Notes: generated by a model not told the origin, from the sequence alone. 16,789 nt of DNA from CAZXNF01 sp050741255 (GCA_050741255.1 JBOIEQ010000094.1:1-16789); one strand, 5' to 3'. Positions 1-7,451 are shown, counted from the stretch's first letter. Translations and numbers: made by a program.

Positions 1-120
1 GGGTCCGGCCCTGCGGCGCGAACAGCTCCTAGCACTGAACACCTATTCCCGCGTTCGCCGCATACGTTTAGGTCCATAACAGGCTCTAGCGGCGGCGCTC
101 AGGCCTGACTCATGCCGGAT

Positions 121-363
121 TCATGCGGCGGTATCACCGATGCCGCCGATGCGCGCCCACAGTTCGGGGGCCACGGCCGGCGCGCTCCAGACCACGGCGA
201 ACGTCACCTCCTGCGCGGCCTCGGACCAGGTTCTGGAAGCCGTATCGAAGCTTTCGATCCGCCCCGATCCGTCCTTCTGCGCGATGATGCGGACGTACCC
301 GCCGTCGATCTTCTTGGGTCCGAGCATCACTCTGATCGGTACCGGCGACTTTTTCGGCCTCAT
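121..363 (-). CDS. Small hypothetical protein, 80 aa
   Basis: I do not recognise this protein. It has 80 residues, a basic N-terminus (MRPKKSPVPIR), no signal peptide and no membrane segment. The central part, around residues 15-45, reads like a compact beta-rich domain (KKIDGGYVRIIAQKDGSG). The ATG at 363 is preceded on the minus strand by AGGGG at a usable distance, which is the best reason to believe the start. It stands alone: the next plus-strand gene begins at 551, and nothing convincing lies upstream of it. The overlapping plus-strand reading frame over the same bases has arginine/proline-rich composition typical of a shadow frame. It is probably a real small cytoplasmic protein of unknown role. 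Confidence 0.5.
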   Translation of the reverse strand: MRPKKSPVPIRVMLGPKKIDGGYVRIIAQKDGSGRIESFDTASRTWSEAAQEVTFAVVWSAPAVAPELWARIGGIGDTAA

Positions 364-540
364 GCGGTCATCCCCTGAGCTAAGTTGCCGCCAGTATGCG
401 CGCTTCCCGGCGGCGACTGCGTATTATTTGAGCGGCATGGGCCGGACCATCGATTCGCCAACGGGGGGCAAGGTGCGTAGCATGCAGGTCAACCGTCTGC
501 CTTCCTGCCGGCTTTTCCCCTTTCCTCCGCAATCCCGACT

Positions 541-553
541 GGAGCACCCCTTG
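541..553 (+). promoter_or_regulatory. Ribosome-binding site deciding a TTG start
   Basis: GGAG at 541-544 lies six bases before a TTG at 551. I read this as the start of the GIY-YIG-like gene. An upstream in-frame ATG at 482, with AAGGTG before it, is the alternative. Confidence 0.35.
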
Positions 554-886
554 GCATCTTTCGGCAGCATTACCTTCAGCGGGCAATCCGGCGAGAAATA
601 CCTCTGCCATGCCTGGCCACTGGATACCCGCTTCAAGCCCATGGGCGCCGTCTATCTGGTCACCAAACGCCAGGCGAACGAAACCTACGCGCGCAAGGCG
701 GGCCACCAAACCATCTTCGTCGGCCGTACCGACAGTCTCGCCAACCCGCTGGCGAGCGAAACCGAGTTCGACCGGTTCCGCAAGTACGGTGCCAATTGCG
801 TGTGCGTGTATCTCGATGCCGACGCCGAACGGCGGCTCGCCATCGAACGCGACCTGATCGCGGGCCATCAGCCGTTCTGCAACTGA
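551..886 (+). CDS. GIY-YIG-like domain protein, probably non-catalytic
   Basis: From the TTG start the protein has 111 residues. Its layout resembles a GIY-YIG fold: GAVYLV at 32-37 takes the place of the GIY strand, IFVGRT at 55-60 takes the place of YIG, a glutamate sits in the helix IERDLI (98-103), and the chain ends in PFCN, as many members end near P-x-C-N. The catalytic arginine expected in the helix after the second motif is not evident (SLANPLASETEFDRF). A cutting activity is therefore doubtful and the job is unknown. The start is uncertain. TTG at 551 gives MASFGSITFSG, which begins right at the domain. ATG at 482 would add 23 residues rich in proline and phenylalanine. The gene is convergent with the NrtS-type gene, with only 11 bases between their stops. 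Confidence 0.65.
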   Translation: MASFGSITFSGQSGEKYLCHAWPLDTRFKPMGAVYLVTKRQANETYARKAGHQTIFVGRTDSLANPLASETEFDRFRKYGANCVCVYLDADAERRLAIERDLIAGHQPFCN

Positions 887-897
887 GTCCCGGCGCG

Positions 898-1125
898 TCA
901 GGGCTCCGGTTTGCGTGACAGCAAGCCCAGGTTCGACACCACGAACGGGGTCAGATAGTTCAGCGCGATTTTGAGCGCGACCAGCCCGCCGAGGCCCTGC
1001 GCCAAGATGACATCGGCCTGATTCACGAGCGTGAGCCAGCTGCCGACTACCAGCGCGATCAGCCCCGTCGCGCGCAGGTGCTGCGGTTCGCAGACCACCC
1101 GCCAAGCAGCTTGCCATTGGGTCAT
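898..1125 (-). CDS. nrtS: NrtS-type small membrane protein (nitrate/nitrite transporter family)
   Basis: This is a 75-residue protein with two hydrophobic segments, at about 20-36 and 47-68. The first ends in LTLVNQAD and the second contains ALKIALNYLTPFVVSN. The short helix, N-Q-x-D turn, second helix layout and the K-I-A-L-x-Y-x-x-P-F pattern match the NrtS family. NrtS proteins were described as small nitrate/nitrite transport proteins, and many family members are annotated only by similarity. The start is ATG at 1125, with GGGA a little upstream on the minus strand. The gene follows the DUF1028 gene by 13 bases on the same strand, so the two are probably co-transcribed. No nitrate reductase, sensor or assimilation gene is visible nearby, so a role in nitrate transport is family inference only. 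Confidence 0.75.
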   Translation of the reverse strand: MTQWQAAWRVVCEPQHLRATGLIALVVGSWLTLVNQADVILAQGLGGLVALKIALNYLTPFVVSNLGLLSRKPEP

Positions 1126-1138
1126 CGCGGATTCCCGT

Positions 1139-1840
1139 CTAACGCGGTCCGCCCTTGATGCCCTTGTCCTTGCGCCAGTCGTCGTCGCGCGGCAGGCTGG
1201 GATTCGACGGCCGCTGGTCGTAGTAGGGCATGAGCGGAATGTAGAGCTTGTACAGCCGGCGCAACTCGCCAACCGGCTCGTCGTGCTCGTCGGCGCGCAG
1301 GTCCACCCACGCGTAGGATTTTTTGTTGTAGACCAGCAGTGCGGCCGAGTGCTGCCCCGCCACCTGCCCGCCCGCATCGCGCCCCGCTTCCAGCGCGCGC
1401 AGGATGCGCTCGGCGAGTTCCTCGCCGGGCGCGGCCTCGAACGCCGCCGCCATGTCGTTCACCGTGCGCTCGCCCGTCAGCCGGTTGCCCAGCGCGACGA
1501 AATTGGGCCTGGCGACATGGCCTTTCCAGTCCTCGTTGGTGGCGCCCGTGTGCACCGCGGTGCGCCCGTCCTTGTCGACCACCGCGATCTGCCGCCACGG
1601 CATGTTCGCGGGGCCGTCGCTCGCCGCGATTTCCGCCAGCACCTTCTCGGCGGAGTAGCCCATCTCGAGCAGCTTCAGCCCGAACGGGCCGAGGCGCGGG
1701 TCGCCATTTGCCTGCACCACAAGGCCGCCGATGCCGGGCTTCAGGAAGGGGCACTTGGCGCCGATCGCCATCGGCCGGGTGGCGATGGCGATGCCGAACA
1801 TGCCGGTGCGCTCGCAGCGCGCGATGATGGAAAAAGTCAT
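1139..1840 (-). CDS. DUF1028 family protein (Ntn-hydrolase-like)
   Basis: The product has 233 residues and covers the whole DUF1028 domain. Its N-terminus MTFSIIARCERTG and the segment around 24-58 (MAIGAKCPFLKPGIGGLVVQ, then a GPFGLKLLEMGYSAE stretch) are typical. So are GNRLTG at 118-123, GGQVAGQHSAALLV at 157-170 and VDLRADEHDEPVGELRRLYK at 179-198. The fold is related to N-terminal-nucleophile hydrolases. No precise reaction is established, and family members often sit beside peptidases, amidohydrolases and transport genes. There is no signal peptide, so it is cytoplasmic. ATG at 1838-1840 fits the usual family N-terminus. An upstream extension would read through the inverted repeat and is rejected. 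It lies downstream of a Bug gene on the same strand and 13 bases upstream of the NrtS-type gene. Confidence 0.85.
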   Translation of the reverse strand: MTFSIIARCERTGMFGIAIATRPMAIGAKCPFLKPGIGGLVVQANGDPRLGPFGLKLLEMGYSAEKVLAEIAASDGPANMPWRQIAVVDKDGRTAVHTGATNEDWKGHVARPNFVALGNRLTGERTVNDMAAAFEAAPGEELAERILRALEAGRDAGGQVAGQHSAALLVYNKKSYAWVDLRADEHDEPVGELRRLYKLYIPLMPYYDQRPSNPSLPRDDDWRKDKGIKGGPR

Positions 1841-1865
1841 GTGTGAATAGTCCTGGATAACATCT

Positions 1866-1972
1866 GAACCACAGAGGCACAGAGGCACGGAGAAAACCGA
1901 AAGCAATCACAAATCAAACCCGGGGCGGATATGCCCTTGCATTTCTCCGTGCCTCTGTGTCTCCGTGGTTCC
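1866..1972. repeat. Inverted pair of a dispersed-type intergenic repeat
   Basis: The left arm (about 1866-1897) contains GAACCACAGAGGCACAGAGG followed by CACGGAGAAAAC. The right arm (about 1942-1972) contains TTTCTCCGTGCCTCTGTGTC followed by TCCGTGGTTC. The right arm is the reverse complement of the left over about 29 bases with two mismatches. The centre is roughly 45 bases. The pair lies between the stop of the minus-strand Bug gene (1982) and the DUF1028 start (1840). Transcribed, it would form a long hairpin, able to stabilise or attenuate the message between the two genes. It has no U-tract like a classic terminator. Each arm also holds internal short tandem units of the type ACAGAGGC. 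Confidence 0.75.
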
Positions 1973-1981
1973 ATCGTCCTG

Positions 1982-2971
1982 TTAATTGATAGTGACGTTC
2001 GCTTTCTTCACCACTTCTGCCCACTTCGGCACTTCCTTGCGCACGAAGCCCTGGAACTCCGCAGGGCCCATGCCGGATACGTCCGTGCCCATGGCGTTGA
2101 AGCGGCCGCGCAGGTCGGCGGTGTTGAGCGCCCTGAAGATTTCCTCGTGCAGTTTCGCAATCACCGGCGCGGGTGTGCCGGCCGGTGCGAACACACCAAA
2201 CCACACGCTGGCTTCGTAGCCCGGCACGCCGGCCTCCGCCACCGTGGGCACCTCGGGCAGGATGGGCGTGCGTTTCGCGGGCGTGACCGCCAGTGCGCGC
2301 AGTTTTCCGCCCTGGATGTGCGGCACGAGCGTGGTGACATTGTCGAAGGAGAGCTGCACCTGTCCCGCGATCAGGTCCACCATCGCGGGCGCGGTGCCCT
2401 TGTACGGCACATGGACCATGTCCACGCCCGTCATGACCTTGAACAGCTCGCCAGACAGATGCTGCGAGGTGCCGTTGCCGGCGGAAGCGAAATTGAGCTG
2501 CCCCGCTTTTGCCTTCGCCAGCGCGATCAGTTCCTTCACGTTCTTCGCCGGCAAGGAAGGGTAAACGACCAGCACGTTGGGCACGGTGCCCACCATCGTG
2601 ATCGCCACGAAGTCGCGCAGCGGATCGTACGGGAGCTGCGGGTAGAGGCTGGGCGCGATCGCGTGCGTGGGGGAACTGCCCATCACCAGCGTATAGCCAT
2701 CCGCGGGCGCCTTCGCCGCCACGTCGGAGCCGATGGTACCCGCGGCCCCGGGCCGGTTGTCCACGATGACCGGCTGGCCGAAGCCGTCGGCGAGCTTGCG
2801 GCCGATGTCGCGCGAGAACACGTCGTTGGCCCCGCCGGGCGGCCACGGGCTGATCCAGCGGATCGGCTTGGCGGGATAGGCGGGCGCGGGCTCGGCGGCC
2901 CCTGAAGCGCCGCACAGCCGCATGAGACACACTCCGCACAACAGGCTTGCCGCCATCCGCTGGATACGCAT
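1982..2971 (-). CDS. Bug/TctC-family tripartite tricarboxylate transporter substrate-binding protein (1)
   Basis: The 329-residue product is a periplasmic receptor of the Bug (TctC) family, which captures a small, usually carboxylated ligand for a TctA/TctB-type transporter. An export signal covers roughly residues 1-26 (hydrophobic MAASLLCGVCLMRLC, then GASGAA). The family's first ligand loop is PPGGAND at 44-50 and the second is DNRPGAAG at 71-78. HVPYKG and GYEASVWFGVFAP follow in the usual order, and the length is normal. The ATG at 2971 has AGGAG upstream on the minus strand. It is divergent from the TauD-like gene, sharing a 147-base promoter region that includes a small palindrome, GCAGCAAGCTGC, at 3003-3014. 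Downstream lie the inverted repeat and the DUF1028 gene. The ligand is unknown and no TctA/TctB gene is in the window. Confidence 0.92.
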   Translation of the reverse strand: MRIQRMAASLLCGVCLMRLCGASGAAEPAPAYPAKPIRWISPWPPGGANDVFSRDIGRKLADGFGQPVIVDNRPGAAGTIGSDVAAKAPADGYTLVMGSSPTHAIAPSLYPQLPYDPLRDFVAITMVGTVPNVLVVYPSLPAKNVKELIALAKAKAGQLNFASAGNGTSQHLSGELFKVMTGVDMVHVPYKGTAPAMVDLIAGQVQLSFDNVTTLVPHIQGGKLRALAVTPAKRTPILPEVPTVAEAGVPGYEASVWFGVFAPAGTPAPVIAKLHEEIFRALNTADLRGRFNAMGTDVSGMGPAEFQGFVRKEVPKWAEVVKKANVTIN

Positions 2972-3118
2972 CGGGAATCTCCTGAACAGTCCCGCCAGAC
3001 TAGCAGCAAGCTGCGGTTTGCGGCAATGCGTCCGCGCATCCCGGTTGGGCTAGAATTCCGGCAAGCGTGCACCGACACGCGCGATGCGATGTGCGATGTG
3101 AATCATCCGGAGGAAACG

Positions 3119-3970
3119 ATGGCCCTGCAACTGCGACCCCTGTCCTATGCGCTCGGCGCGGAAGTGCTGGGCGTGGACACCGCGAAGCCGATGAGCGAAG
3201 GCGAGTTCGGCGCGATCTATCGCGCCTTCCTCGACAACGGCATCCTGCTCCTGCGCAACCAGAAGATCACCCGCGAGCAGCACATCGAGTTCAGCCGCCG
3301 CTTCGGCGAACTGGACAAGCACGACGCGTTGCCGAGCGACCGCCATCCCGATCATCCCGAACTGCTGATGGTGACCAACGCGCCCAAGGCCGACGGCAAA
3401 CCGGGCGACGGCAAGTACACCGGCCACCTCTGGCATTCCGACATGTCCTTCACGCTGATTCCCTCGCTCGGTTCGCTGCTGCGCGCGATCGAACTGCCGC
3501 CGGTCGGCGGCGACACGCTGTTCGCGAACATGTACAAAGCCTACGACGCGCTGTCCGACGGCATGAAGACACTGATCGCCGACCTGCACGGCATCCACGC
3601 CGGCAAGCGCAAGATCGTGGACCTCACGCCCGAACGGGCGGCTGAGGCTGAGCGGCTCAATCCGCCGGTCGCGCAACCGGTGGTGCGCGTGCACCCCGAA
3701 ACGGGCCGCAAGGCGCTCTACATCGGCGAGAAGGTGAAATGCTTCGCCGGCATGACCGAAGAGGAAAGCCGGCCGCTCATCGAATACCTCGTACGCCATG
3801 CGACGAAGCCGCAATTCGTCTACCGCCACCAGTGGCAGCCCGACGACATCGTGATCTGGGACAACCGCTGCACCATGCACCAGGCGCTCGGCGACTACGA
3901 CGACCAGTACCTGCGCCACCTCGAACGCACGACCGTGCTCGGCACGCCATCGGGCACCATCGTCCAGTAA
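3119..3970 (+). CDS. TauD/TfdA-family 2-oxoglutarate-dependent dioxygenase
   Basis: The product has 283 residues, the usual length for TauD/TfdA enzymes. These couple oxidative decarboxylation of 2-oxoglutarate to hydroxylation of a substrate that then often falls apart (taurine, 2,4-D, alkyl sulfates). The Fe(II) facial triad is visible as H106-x-D108 in HLWHSDMSF and H254 in CTMHQALGDY. R266 and R270 in LRHLERTT occupy the places of the arginines that bind 2-oxoglutarate and, in taurine dioxygenase, the sulfonate. GGDTLFANMYKAYDAL at 130-145 is also characteristic. ATG at 3119 follows CCGGAGGAAACG, a strong ribosome site. It is cytoplasmic. It is first in a plus-strand row with two Bug genes and a hydrolase (43 bases to the next gene), so the imported compound may be its substrate. 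Taurine itself is not supported: the usual TauABC transporter is absent. Confidence 0.92.
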   Translation: MALQLRPLSYALGAEVLGVDTAKPMSEGEFGAIYRAFLDNGILLLRNQKITREQHIEFSRRFGELDKHDALPSDRHPDHPELLMVTNAPKADGKPGDGKYTGHLWHSDMSFTLIPSLGSLLRAIELPPVGGDTLFANMYKAYDALSDGMKTLIADLHGIHAGKRKIVDLTPERAAEAERLNPPVAQPVVRVHPETGRKALYIGEKVKCFAGMTEEESRPLIEYLVRHATKPQFVYRHQWQPDDIVIWDNRCTMHQALGDYDDQYLRHLERTTVLGTPSGTIVQ

Positions 3971-4013
3971 ACCATCCACGGCGGCGCCAGACCGCCCTTC
4001 CGGAGGAACCATC

Positions 4014-4970
4014 ATGCACAAGCACGCCCGCCTGGGCGCCGGCATCCTCGCGCTCTTCGTCTGCGGCAGCGCCTGGGGCCAGGACTATCCCGCGCGCCCC
4101 ATCCGCGTCCTCGTGCCGTTTGCGCCCGGCGGCGCCACGGACGTTCTCGCGCGCTACGTCGCCCAGCATTACAGCCAGGTCTGGGGCCAGCAGGTCGTGG
4201 TGGACAACCGCCCGGGCGCCAACGGCATCATCGCCGCCGAAATGACGGTGAAGGCCGCACCCGACGGTCATACCCTCCTGTTCGTCGCCATCGGCCACGC
4301 CATCAATTCGCTGATTTACAAAAAACTGCCCTACGACACCCAGCAGGACTTCACGCCGATCAGCCTGGCGGCACTCTACTCGCAGATGCTGCTCGCCCAT
4401 CCCTCGGTACCCGCCGCCAGCGTGAAGGACCTGATCGCGCTGGCGAAGACCAAACGCCTCAACTACGCGTCGGGCGGCATCGGCTCATCGCAGCACCTCG
4501 CCGGTGCGCTCTTCGGCTACATGGCGAAAATCGACCTGAGCCATGTCCCGTACAAAGGCGGTGCGCCCGCGCTGGTAGACGTGATGGCGGGCAATGTCGA
4601 TTTCATCCTGACGCAGCCGACCAATGTGGGCGTCATCAAGGCCGGCAAGCTGAAGGCGCTGGCCGTCAGTGCGCCGAAACGCAGCGCCTCGTGGCCGGAC
4701 GTGCCGACGGTTTCCGAAGCCGGGCTGCCGGGCTACGAATCCCAGGCCTGGTACGGCATGGTCGGCCCGAAAGGCCTGCCGCCCGCCGTACTGAAGAAGC
4801 TCAACGATGAGATGGCGAAGGCGATCCGCACCAAGGAACTGCGCGAGATGCTCGCCGCTCAGGGCGGCGACCCGACCGCCGGCACGCCCGCCGAATTCGC
4901 CGCCTTCATCAAGGCCGAGATCAACCGCTACTCGGCGGTCGTGCGCGAAGCGGGTATCACCGCCGAGTAA
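4014..4970 (+). CDS. Bug/TctC-family substrate-binding protein (2)
   Basis: This 318-residue periplasmic receptor has a signal peptide over residues 1-22 (LGAGILALFVCGSAWG, likely cut before QDYPARPIR). The ligand loops are PFAPGGATD at 35-43 and DNRPGANG at 64-71, followed by SHVPYKGGAPAL and the WYGMVGPKGL segment near the C-terminal half. ATG at 4014 is preceded by CGGAGGAACC. It begins 43 bases after the dioxygenase stop with no terminator between, so co-transcription with it is likely. The next gene is another Bug protein, 97 bases on. The two differ at many positions even within the ligand loops (ATD versus AID, GANG versus GAGG), so they look like old paralogues with different ligands, not a recent tandem duplication. 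Confidence 0.92.
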   Translation: MHKHARLGAGILALFVCGSAWGQDYPARPIRVLVPFAPGGATDVLARYVAQHYSQVWGQQVVVDNRPGANGIIAAEMTVKAAPDGHTLLFVAIGHAINSLIYKKLPYDTQQDFTPISLAALYSQMLLAHPSVPAASVKDLIALAKTKRLNYASGGIGSSQHLAGALFGYMAKIDLSHVPYKGGAPALVDVMAGNVDFILTQPTNVGVIKAGKLKALAVSAPKRSASWPDVPTVSEAGLPGYESQAWYGMVGPKGLPPAVLKKLNDEMAKAIRTKELREMLAAQGGDPTAGTPAEFAAFIKAEINRYSAVVREAGITAE

Positions 4971-5067
4971 AACGGAATTGCTCCGCGGAGACGGGAGCGG
5001 CATGCGACGGGCACATTGCTTGCTTGTTGATAGTGTTCCTGCTGTCTTTCCAATATCCCCCACTCTC

Positions 5068-6042
5068 ATGTCGATCCCCAAATCCTCCGCACCACACCTG
5101 GCCGTTGCGCTGCTTGCCCTGGTGTTTTCCGGCATTGCCGCCGCCCAGACCTATCCGTCCAAACCCGTTCGCGTGGTGATCCCTTTCCCGCCCGGCGGGG
5201 CGATCGATTGGACCGCGCGCGTCGTCGCGACGAAGATGGGGGAACAGATGAATGCCCAGTTCATCATCGACAACCGCCCGGGCGCTGGCGGCAGCATCGC
5301 GGCGGAGTTGGTGTCCAAGGCGCCGCCCGACGGCTACACGCTGATGCAGGGCACCGCGTCCAACGCCATCACCACCGCCCTGAACCCGAAGGCGCCCGAT
5401 TTCGGCAAGGAATTCGCGCCGGTGGTGCTGCTGGGCTCGTCGATCTTCATCCTGGTCGCGCATCCCTCGGTACCGGTGAAGACCGTCAAGGAACTCATCG
5501 CGTTCGCGAAGGCCCGGCCCGGTCAGCTCGAGTTCGCCTCCGCCGGCAACGGCACGACCAATCACCTCACCATGGAGTTGTTCAAGTCCATGGCCGGGAT
5601 CGACATCGTGCATGTGCCTTACAAAGGCGGCGCCCCGGCCATGCTCGACCAGATCGCCGGTCGCGTGGCGCTCGGCTTTTCGAACACCACGGTGTCCACC
5701 CCGCACATCAAGAGCGGGCGCCTCGTGGCCCTCGGCACTTCGGGCAGCAAGCGCTCGGCCGTGGTGCCCGACATCCCCACCGTCGCGCAAGCGGGCGTCA
5801 AAGGCTTCGACGCCATCACCTGGTACGGCCTGGTGGCACCCGCCGGCACGCCGGCGCCCGTGATCGACCGACTCAACGCCGAGGCGAACCGAGCCTTGAA
5901 ACTGCCCGACGTCCGCGAGAAGTTCGCGGCCGACGGGATCGATGTGGGCGGCGGCACGCCGCAGGAATTCGGCACGCTGATCCGCACCGACATCGCCAAG
6001 TGGTCCAGGGTGATCAAGGCCGCCGGGATCAAGCCGGAGTAG
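5068..6042 (+). CDS. Bug/TctC-family substrate-binding protein (3)
   Basis: From ATG at 5068 the protein has 324 residues. The signal peptide is residues 1-26 (APHLAVALLALVFSGIAAA, cut before QTYPSKPVR). The ligand loops are FPPGGAID at 40-47 and DNRPGAGG at 68-75, with HVPYKGGAPAM further on. The start is uncertain. No Shine-Dalgarno sequence precedes 5068, while an in-frame ATG at 5002 has GGGAG near it but would add 22 residues ahead of an already complete signal peptide. Positions 5010-5056 are clearly more AT-rich than the surroundings and include TTGATA (5027-5032) and CAATAT (5051-5056) at 18-base spacing, a weak promoter candidate. The following hydrolase begins only six bases after the stop, so those two genes are tightly linked. 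Confidence 0.9.
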   Translation: MSIPKSSAPHLAVALLALVFSGIAAAQTYPSKPVRVVIPFPPGGAIDWTARVVATKMGEQMNAQFIIDNRPGAGGSIAAELVSKAPPDGYTLMQGTASNAITTALNPKAPDFGKEFAPVVLLGSSIFILVAHPSVPVKTVKELIAFAKARPGQLEFASAGNGTTNHLTMELFKSMAGIDIVHVPYKGGAPAMLDQIAGRVALGFSNTTVSTPHIKSGRLVALGTSGSKRSAVVPDIPTVAQAGVKGFDAITWYGLVAPAGTPAPVIDRLNAEANRALKLPDVREKFAADGIDVGGGTPQEFGTLIRTDIAKWSRVIKAAGIKPE

Positions 6043-6048
6043 CCGGGC

Positions 6049-6906
6049 GTGACCGTCCCGGCCTACAGCCGCGCCTTCTGCGAGCCTCAGTACAACCAGG
6101 GACTGAACGTCCCGGACCGGTCCGCCAGCCTGGCACGGCGGCAGGAACTGTCCGCGCGGGTGCGCCGCGAGCTGCGCAGCACGCTCGACGTGCCGTATGG
6201 CGATTCCGAGAAGGAACACCTCGACATCTACCCGGCGGCCGGCGACCGCTGCCCGGTGATGATCTTCATCCACGGCGGCTACTGGCAGCGCTACGACAAG
6301 GCCGACGTCGCCTTTCTCGCCGAACCATTCGTCAAGGCGGGCGTCACCTTCGTCAGTATCAACTACAACCTGTGTCCCGTAGTGACGCTGGACAGGATCG
6401 TCGCGGAAGTACGCGCAGCATGCGCCTGGGTCTGGCGCCACATCGCGGCGCATGGCGGCGATCGCGACCGCATTTTCGTCTCCGGCAACTCCGCCGGCGG
6501 GCATCTGACCGCGATGATGATGGCGACGGACTGGTCCGCGCTCGACGCCGGGCTGCCGCGCGATCTGCTCAAGGGCGGCATCGCCATCAGCGGCATCTAC
6601 GACCTGGAACCGCTGCTCCACACCAGCATCAACGACGCCGTCCGGCTTGACCTGGACGCGGCGCGGCGCAACAGCCCGGTGGCGCTGCGGCCGTCCACCG
6701 CCGCCCCGCTCGTCATCGCCGTCGGCGCACTGGAGAGCCCCGAGTTCCAGCGCCAGACGCAGTTGCTCGCGGCCACCTGGAAGTCGGTGCCGACGCGCAC
6801 GCTCGTCATCGACGGCTGCCATCATTTCAACATCCTGCTCGGCATGGCCGAACCGGCCAACCCCCTGCGGCATGCCGCGCTGGCCCTGACCGGCCCGGCA
6901 CGCTGA
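6049..6906 (+). CDS. Alpha/beta hydrolase, arylformamidase (kynurenine formamidase)-like
   Basis: The 285-residue cytoplasmic enzyme belongs to the esterase/lipase-like alpha/beta hydrolases. HGGYW at 75-79 supplies the oxyanion hole and is typical of arylformamidase-like members. GNSAGG at 146-151 carries the nucleophile Ser148. The acid is probably in GALESPEF (226-233), and His258 or His259 in DGCHHFNIL completes the triad. Members hydrolyse N-formyl amides such as N-formylkynurenine, or related esters and carbamates. The true substrate here is not shown, and no kynurenine pathway neighbour is present. The start is GTG at 6049, six bases after the Bug stop, giving MTVPAYSRAF. There is no separate strong ribosome site, so translation may be coupled to the Bug gene. 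The pairing suggests the hydrolase acts on what that receptor binds. Confidence 0.85.
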   Translation: MTVPAYSRAFCEPQYNQGLNVPDRSASLARRQELSARVRRELRSTLDVPYGDSEKEHLDIYPAAGDRCPVMIFIHGGYWQRYDKADVAFLAEPFVKAGVTFVSINYNLCPVVTLDRIVAEVRAACAWVWRHIAAHGGDRDRIFVSGNSAGGHLTAMMMATDWSALDAGLPRDLLKGGIAISGIYDLEPLLHTSINDAVRLDLDAARRNSPVALRPSTAAPLVIAVGALESPEFQRQTQLLAATWKSVPTRTLVIDGCHHFNILLGMAEPANPLRHAALALTGPAR

Positions 6907-7019
6907 ACCGGCGCGCCGCTGCCAGCGCCCACCGACCGGGCCGAATGGAGTAAATTTCACCTCCTGCACTCCGGGCTTGAACGGCGTGCCGGTCAATGAC
7001 ACCAACAGGAGCTCACAGG

Positions 7020-7451
7020 ATGAATACGCAACGGAGTTACGGCATCGTCGCCGGCGCACTGTCGGCCTTTTTCTTTGCCATGGCGGGCTGCGCGAGCATG
7101 GGCAGCGGAGAACACAGCGTCGCGCTGAGCGGCGATCAGGAAGTGCCCCCGGTCAAGACCTCCGCGACGGGAACCGCAACGATCAAGGTCGGCGAGGACA
7201 AGTCGGTGAGCGTCCAGGTCAAGACCAGCGGCCTCGCTGCGACCGCGGCCCACATCCACTCCGGCGCCGCCGGCGCGAACGGCCCGGTGATCGTCCCCTT
7301 CACGAAAGTCGACGACAACACATGGACTTCGGCGCCGGGCGCCAAGTTCACCGACCCGCAGTACGAGCTGTACAAGGCGGGCAATACCTACGTCAACGTG
7401 CACAGCGCCGCCAACAAGGGCGGCGAGATCCGCGGCCAGATCAAGCCGTAA
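7020..7451 (+). CDS. CHRD-domain lipoprotein
   Basis: The 143-residue protein has a lipoprotein signal: a hydrophobic stretch at 8-22 and the lipobox MAGC, with Cys24 as the likely lipidated residue. The rest (about 33-142) is a single CHRD domain, first described in chordin. Its hallmarks are SGDQEVPPV near the start, AAHIHSGAAGANGPV at 76-90, and YVNVHSAANKGGEIRGQI at 124-141. Bacterial CHRD proteins are secreted or envelope-anchored and their function is poorly known. ATG at 7020 has AGGAG about eight bases upstream. It lies 113 bases after the hydrolase and is closed by a strong terminator, so it is probably its own transcription unit. Confidence 0.88.
   Translation: MNTQRSYGIVAGALSAFFFAMAGCASMGSGEHSVALSGDQEVPPVKTSATGTATIKVGEDKSVSVQVKTSGLAATAAHIHSGAAGANGPVIVPFTKVDDNTWTSAPGAKFTDPQYELYKAGNTYVNVHSAANKGGEIRGQIKP

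Noticed and set aside
2..79. Plus-strand open frame from the window edge to a TAA, 25 residues (LALNTYSRVRRIRLGP end)
   Set aside because: It could be the tail of a gene that starts outside, but 25 residues with no recognisable motif cannot be told from chance in GC-rich DNA.
140..550. Long plus-strand frame in front of the GIY-YIG-like gene
   Set aside because: It runs antisense to the better supported 121-363 gene and its residues show no family pattern. The domain begins only at about 551.
1122..1910. Second long minus-strand frame overlapping the DUF1028 gene
   Set aside because: It is rich in arginine and alanine with no motif and is out of frame with the clear DUF1028 protein, so it is a shadow frame.
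3119..3970. Naming the dioxygenase tauD (taurine dioxygenase)
   Set aside because: The catalytic residues are shared by the whole TauD/TfdA family, and the taurine ABC transporter genes that normally accompany tauD are absent, so no symbol is given.
4957..7059. 700-residue minus-strand frame opposite the third Bug gene and the hydrolase
   Set aside because: Its composition is an antisense mirror of two strongly supported plus-strand genes. Such long antisense frames are expected at this GC content.
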